A stretch of DNA of 64,000 bases from Usitatibacter sp035624355 (GTDB lineage Bacteria; Pseudomonadota; Gammaproteobacteria; Burkholderiales; Usitatibacteraceae): assembly GCA_035624355.1 (NCBI GenBank), contig DASPRQ010000085.1, positions 1 to 64,000 on the forward strand, in the 5' to 3' direction. The notes beneath the pieces were generated by a model, which was not told the origin of the DNA, did not search any database, and worked only from the letters and a program-made list of their open reading frames with translations. Positions 60,113 through 64,000 of the stretch are shown here, piece by piece. A program made the translations under genes and the position numbers. Each line of letters opens with the position of its first letter. Position 1 is the first letter of the stretch.

Positions 60113-61165
60113 TCAGAGCGCGGCGATCACCGCGCGCGTGACGTCCGCGGTCCTCGCGCTGCCGCCCAGGTCCGGCGTCTGCACGCCGCTCGCCGTCACC
60201 TTCTCCACCGCCTTCATGAGACGCGCGGCGGCCTTCGCCTCCCCGAGGTGCTCGAGCATCATCGCCGCGGTCCAGAACGTCGCGACCGGGTTCGCCACGC
60301 CCTTGCCGGTGATGTCGAAGGCCGAGCCGTGGATCGGCTCGAACATGGAGGGGAACTTGCGGTCGGGATTCAGGTTCGCCGTGGGCGCGATGCCGAGGCT
60401 TCCCGAGAGCGCCGCGGCGAGGTCGGAGAGGATGTCGGCGTGGAGGTTCGTCGCCACCATCACGTCGATCGTGGCCGGCTTGAGCACCATGCGCGTGGTC
60501 ATCGCGTCCACGAGCTCCCGGTCCCACTTCACGTCGGGGTAGTCCTTCGCCACCTCGAAGAAGATCTCGTCCCACATCACCATGCCGTGGCGCTGGGCGT
60601 TCGACTTGGTGACGAGCGTGAGGCGCCTTCGCGGCCGCTTCCGGGCGAGCTCGAAGGCGAAGCGGTGGATGCGCTCGACGCCCACGCGCGTGAAGATCGC
60701 GACGTCGCTCGCGGCCTCGATCGGCAGGCCCTTGTGCACGCGGCCGCCCACGCCCGAGTACTCGCCCTCGGAGTTCTCGCGGATCACGACCCAGTCGATG
60801 TCCTTCGCGTTCGCGAGCGGGCTCTTCACGCCGGCCAGCACGCGCGTCGGCCGCACGTTGGCGTACTGGTCGAAGCCCTGGCAGATGGGGAGCCTGAGGC
60901 CCCAGAGGGAGACGTGATCGGGCACCTTCCGGCTGCCTACGGCGCCGAAGAAGATCGCGTCGAAGCACTTGAGCTTCTCGAGCCCGCCCGGCGGGATGTA
61001 GTGGCCCTCGCGCAGGTACAGATCGGAGCTCCAGGGCAGGCGCTCGAAGCGGAAGCCGAAGCCCCCGTCGGCCTTGCCGAGGGCGTCCAGCACGTCGATG
61101 CCGGCCTCGATGACCTCGGGCCCGATGCCGTCGCCGCCGATCGCGGCGATCTCGTAGGTCTTCAC
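60113..61165 (-). CDS. Tartrate/D-malate dehydrogenase family (TtuC/DmlA-like) NAD-dependent decarboxylase
   Basis: 350 residues from the GTG at 61165 with AGGAAGGG before it. YEIAAIGGDGIGPEVIEAG near 4 and the beta-decarboxylating dehydrogenase metal site (VVATNLHADILSDLAAAL near 220) are clear. The stretch PDHVSLWGLRLPICQGFDQYANVRP near 81 is the TtuC/YeaU-specific substrate region, and IRENSEGEYSGVGGR near 126 differs from the IDH and LeuB versions. Likely substrates are tartrate or D-malate. It starts 1 base after the IlvD-type dehydratase stop, so the two form an operon for hydroxy acid breakdown. Confidence 0.9.
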   Translation of the reverse strand: MKTYEIAAIGGDGIGPEVIEAGIDVLDALGKADGGFGFRFERLPWSSDLYLREGHYIPPGGLEKLKCFDAIFFGAVGSRKVPDHVSLWGLRLPICQGFDQYANVRPTRVLAGVKSPLANAKDIDWVVIRENSEGEYSGVGGRVHKGLPIEAASDVAIFTRVGVERIHRFAFELARKRPRRRLTLVTKSNAQRHGMVMWDEIFFEVAKDYPDVKWDRELVDAMTTRMVLKPATIDVMVATNLHADILSDLAAALSGSLGIAPTANLNPDRKFPSMFEPIHGSAFDITGKGVANPVATFWTAAMMLEHLGEAKAAARLMKAVEKVTASGVQTPDLGGSARTADVTRAVIAAL

Positions 61166-61166
61166 T

Positions 61167-62876
61167 TCATCCCTTCCTGAGGAATTCGAAGTCGACGCCC
61201 CGGTCGGCCTGGGTCACGGACTCGAGGAAGAGCTTGAGGTATCCGCGCTCGGCCCTCGGCTCGCTCGCAGGATGCGCCGCGCGGCGGCGCGCCATCTCCG
61301 GCTCGTCCACGAGAAGCGCGAGCTCGCGCGCGGGCACGTCGAGGCGGATGCGATCCCCGCTTTGGACCCATGCGAGCGGCCCGCCCACCGCGGCCTCGGG
61401 CGTCACGTGCAGCACGACGGTGCCGGCCGCGGTGCCGCTCATGCGCCCGTCGGAGATGCGCACCATGTCCTTCACGCCGGCGCGCGCGAGCTTCTTCGGG
61501 ATCGGGAGGTAGCCCGCCTCGGGCATGCCCGGCGCGCCCTTCGGCCCGATGTTCTTCAGCACGAGGATGTCGTCGGCGCGCACGTCGAGGTCCTCGCGGT
61601 CGATGCGGCGCGCGAGGTCCTCCGCGTCCTCGAACACCACGGCGCGGCCCTCGTGGCGCAGGAGCTTCGGATCCGCGGCCGACTGCTTGATGAGGGCTCC
61701 GCCGGGGGCGAGGTTGCCGCGCAGCACGGCGATCGCGCCCCCGCGATGCAGCGGATCGGCGAGCGGACGCACCACGTCCTGGGCGAACCCCGGGCCCGCG
61801 GCCTCGATCTCCTCGCCCAGCGTGCGGCCGGTGACGGTGAGGGCGTCGAGGCGCAGCAGGGGCTTGAGCTCGCGGAGCACCGCCGCCAGGCCGCCGGCGC
61901 GATGCAGGTCCTCCATGTAGTGCCGTCCCGAGGGCTTGAGGTCCACGAGCACCGGCGTCTCGCGCCCGAGGGCGTCGAGCCGGTCGAGGGAAACCTCGAT
62001 CCCCAGGCGCCCCGCGATCGCCGCGAGGTGGATCACGCCGTTGGTCGATCCGCCGATCGCGAGCAGCACGCGCAGCGCGTTCTCGAACGCGGCGCTCGTG
62101 AGGATGCGCTCGGGCGTGAGCCCGCTCTTCGCGATCTCGACCGCGACCGCTCCGGTGCGCTCGGCGACCCGGATGCGATCGGCGGTCACCGCGGGCGGCG
62201 AGGCGCAGCCCGGCACCGCGATGCCGAGCGCCTCGGCCACGCACGCCATGGTGCTCGCGGTGCCCATCACCGAGCAGGTGCCCACGGAGGCCACGAGTTC
62301 CTCGTTCACGCGCGCGATCTCCTCCTCGCCGATCTCCCCGGCGCGGTAGCGGGCCCAGTAGCGGCGGCAGTCGGTGCACGCGCCCACGCGCTCGAAGCGG
62401 TGCGAGCCCGTGAGCATCGAGCCCGTCACGAGCTGCACGCAGGGAACGCCCGCGGAGGCCGCGCCCATGAGCTGGGCGGGCACGGTCTTGTCGCAGCCGC
62501 CGACGAGCACCACGGCGTCCATGGGCTGCGCGCGGATCATCTCCTCGGTGTCCATAGACATGAGGTTGCGCAGGTACATCGAGGTGGGATGGGCGAAGCT
62601 CTCGTGGATCGAGACGGTCGGGAACTCCGCGGGCAGCCCCCCGGCGAGCATCACGCCGCGCTTCACCGCCTCGAGGAGCTGCGGGGCGTTGCCGTGGCAG
62701 GGGTTGTACGCGCTCGCGGTGTTCGCGATGCCGATCACGGGGCGCGCGAGGGCCTCGTCGCCGTAGCCCGCGCCCTTGATGAACGCCTTGCGCAGGAAGA
62801 GCGAGAACTCCCGGTCGCCGTAGCTCGGGAGGCCCTTCTCCAGGCCCCGTTCCTTGCCGCTCGCGTCGTCTCCCAT
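61167..62876 (-). CDS. IlvD/Edd-family dehydratase (sugar-acid or dihydroxy-acid dehydratase)
   Basis: 569 residues from the ATG at 62876. The three iron-sulfur cysteines are visible: NTASAYNPCHGNAP near 55, VLVGGCDKTVPAQLMGA near 121 and VGTCSVMGTASTMACVAEALG near 193. The substrate segment with Lys-rich end (ILVLKNIGPKGAPGMPE near 440) and SDGRMSGTA near 480 match the family. Because it is cotranscribed with a tartrate/malate-type dehydrogenase, a sugar-acid (for example arabinonate or tartrate-like) role is more likely than valine/isoleucine synthesis, but the sequence does not settle it. Confidence 0.88.
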   Translation of the reverse strand: MGDDASGKERGLEKGLPSYGDREFSLFLRKAFIKGAGYGDEALARPVIGIANTASAYNPCHGNAPQLLEAVKRGVMLAGGLPAEFPTVSIHESFAHPTSMYLRNLMSMDTEEMIRAQPMDAVVLVGGCDKTVPAQLMGAASAGVPCVQLVTGSMLTGSHRFERVGACTDCRRYWARYRAGEIGEEEIARVNEELVASVGTCSVMGTASTMACVAEALGIAVPGCASPPAVTADRIRVAERTGAVAVEIAKSGLTPERILTSAAFENALRVLLAIGGSTNGVIHLAAIAGRLGIEVSLDRLDALGRETPVLVDLKPSGRHYMEDLHRAGGLAAVLRELKPLLRLDALTVTGRTLGEEIEAAGPGFAQDVVRPLADPLHRGGAIAVLRGNLAPGGALIKQSAADPKLLRHEGRAVVFEDAEDLARRIDREDLDVRADDILVLKNIGPKGAPGMPEAGYLPIPKKLARAGVKDMVRISDGRMSGTAAGTVVLHVTPEAAVGGPLAWVQSGDRIRLDVPARELALLVDEPEMARRRAAHPASEPRAERGYLKLFLESVTQADRGVDFEFLRKG

Positions 62877-62935
62877 GCGGGAAGGATAAGGGAATCGGAG
62901 GCCGCGGGCGACGGCGGGCCGCGGGGCCCGCACCG

Positions 62936-62941
62936 TATAAT
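62936..62941 (+). promoter_or_regulatory. Consensus -10 box 10 bases upstream of the isocitrate dehydrogenase ATG
   Basis: TATAAT lies 10 bases before the ATG at 62952. No good -35 is seen 16-18 bases upstream and there is no Shine-Dalgarno between the -10 and the ATG. Transcription starting about 7 bases downstream would leave almost no leader. Confidence 0.5.
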
Positions 62942-62951
62942 CCGCGGTGCC

Positions 62952-63986
62952 ATGTCCGCCGCGTCCCCGAAGAGCATTCCCGCCACCCTGATTCCCGGCG
63001 ACGGCATCGGCCCGGAGGTGACGGAGGCCGTGCTCGAGGCGCTCGAGGCGGTGGGGGCGCCGTTCCGCTGGGAGACGTGCCAGGCCGGTATGTCGGGAGT
63101 GGCCGCGTGCGGCGACCCGCTGCCGCCGGAGACGCTCGCGAGCATCCGCAGGACGCGCCTCGCGCTCAAGGGTCCGCTCACCACGCCGGTGGGCGGCGGC
63201 TTCCGCTCCTCGAACGTGCGCCTGCGCGAGGAGCTCCAGCTCTACGCGAACCTGCGCCCCGCGCGCACGCTGGTCCCCGGCGGCCGCTACGAGGACATCG
63301 ACCTCGTGCTCGTGCGCGAGAACCTCGAGGGCCTGTACGTGGGCTTCGAGCACTACATTCCCGTGGGCGACGACCCGCGCGCGGTGGCGATGGGCTCGGG
63401 GGTGAACACGCGCGCGGGCTCGCGGCGCATCGCCGAGTTCGCCTTCGACTATGCCGAGAAGAACGGGCGGAAGAAGGTCACCATCGTCCACAAGGCGAAC
63501 GTGCTCAAGGCGCTCACGGGGCTCTTCCTCGAGGCGGCGCGCGAGGTGGCGAAGCGCTACGAGGGGCGGATCGCGTGCGACGACCGCATCGTGGACGCCT
63601 GCGCGATGCAGCTCGTGATGAACCCGTGGCAGTTCGACGTGATCGTCACCACGAACCTCTTCGGCGACATCCTCTCCGACGAGATCGCGGGCCTCGTGGG
63701 CGGCCTGGGCATGGCCCCCGCGGCCAACATCGGAGCGGACGCCGCGATCTTCGAGGCGGTGCACGGCTCCGCGCCCGACATCGCGGGGCGCGGGGTGGCC
63801 AACCCCCTCGCCCTCATGCTCGCCGCCGCGATGATGCTCGACCACGTCGGCGAGCAGGAGCGCGGCCGGCGCCTGCGCGGCGCCATCGACCGGGTGCTGC
63901 GCGACGACCAGGTGCGCACCGGCGACCTCGGCGGCAAGGCCTCCACGAAGGACTTCACCCGGGCGGTCGTCGCGCGGCTCGGCTGA
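62952..63986 (+). CDS. NAD-type isocitrate dehydrogenase (isocitrate/isopropylmalate dehydrogenase family)
   Basis: 344 residues, the short homologue of eukaryotic/Thermus-type IDH. ATLIPGDGIGPEVTEAVLEAL at the start, substrate segment FRSSNVRLREELQLYANLRPAR near 78 (Ser and Arg residues that bind isocitrate), RENLEGLYVGFEHY near 117 and metal site VTTNLFGDILSDEIAGLVGG near 236 are present. It oxidises isocitrate to 2-oxoglutarate; the NAD preference is inferred from the subfamily. It is divergent from the IlvD-type gene and is a distant paralogue of the dehydrogenase at 60.1-61.2 kb. Confidence 0.88.
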   Translation: MSAASPKSIPATLIPGDGIGPEVTEAVLEALEAVGAPFRWETCQAGMSGVAACGDPLPPETLASIRRTRLALKGPLTTPVGGGFRSSNVRLREELQLYANLRPARTLVPGGRYEDIDLVLVRENLEGLYVGFEHYIPVGDDPRAVAMGSGVNTRAGSRRIAEFAFDYAEKNGRKKVTIVHKANVLKALTGLFLEAAREVAKRYEGRIACDDRIVDACAMQLVMNPWQFDVIVTTNLFGDILSDEIAGLVGGLGMAPAANIGADAAIFEAVHGSAPDIAGRGVANPLALMLAAAMMLDHVGEQERGRRLRGAIDRVLRDDQVRTGDLGGKASTKDFTRAVVARLG

Positions 63987-64000
63987 GGCGCGATGATCGT

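Noticed and set aside
63993..64000. ATG ATC GT at the right edge as the start of another gene
   Set aside because: Only eight bases are present, too few to support a coding call.

Overview
The window is a chromosomal segment of a GC-rich betaproteobacterium (by eye about 70% GC). The lineage is inferred from gene order and family variants: trxA-rho-rpmE2, coaBC/radC-rpmB-rpmG, pcnB-folK-deoxynucleoside kinase-panB-panC, an AddAB-like helicase-nuclease instead of RecBCD, and a zinc-independent L31. I see no insertion sequence, prophage, CRISPR array, tRNA or rRNA. Coding density is very high and many neighbours overlap by 4 bases (ATGA or GTGA). The segment reads as core chromosome with a few unusual accessory genes.

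Layout. 1-3.3 kb: end of glcE, glcF, and a convergent ArnT-like membrane glycosyltransferase. 3.4-6.2 kb: rpmE2, rho and trxA on the minus strand, fdxA on the plus strand. 6.3-8.7 kb: an orphan KdpD-like sensor that has lost its phosphoacceptor (HisKA) segment. 8.9-13.6 kb: a two-gene unit encoding a secreted S8 protease with a C-terminal array of eleven GVVLSE-type hexapeptides and a membrane PAS-GGDEF-EAL protein. 13.8-19.9 kb: AddB-like and AddA-like genes, overlapping by 4 bases. 20-22.9 kb: yceH, a 49-residue DUF3096 protein, an alpha/beta hydrolase, a small unknown gene and a divergent LysR regulator. 22.9-33.7 kb: a six-gene minus-strand operon, mdtA-mdtB-mdtC-outer membrane factor-thioester dehydratase-corA, with nearly all junctions overlapping. 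33.8-36.4 kb: srkA, a 32-residue membrane peptide with a PuuD-like membrane protein, a DUF192 protein and a small lipoprotein. 36.4-39.8 kb: cbiX, dut, coaBC, radC, rpmB, rpmG. 39.9-43.8 kb: a triple-YbjQ-domain protein, a fatty acid desaturase and an MscS channel. 44-49.9 kb: an RsmB-type methyltransferase, two DUF3108 proteins, purN, purM, nadA. 50-55.6 kb: hda, a HAD phosphatase, pcnB, folK, deoxynucleoside kinase, panB, panC. 55.6-64 kb: a crotonase and CaiB-type CoA transferase pair, two genes of unknown function, a tartrate/malate-type dehydrogenase, an IlvD/Edd-type dehydratase and a divergent NAD-type isocitrate dehydrogenase.

The best candidates for something undescribed are: (1) the hexapeptide-repeat S8 protease with its c-di-GMP partner gene and a pair of tandem dyads in the upstream region; (2) the KdpD protein cleanly missing its histidine domain; (3) the 372-residue protein made of three YbjQ domains; (4) the 629-residue exported protein of unknown function; (5) a dispersed stem-loop repeat of about 50 bp found three times in intergenic DNA. 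Functions rest on motif recognition by eye; no database search was run.
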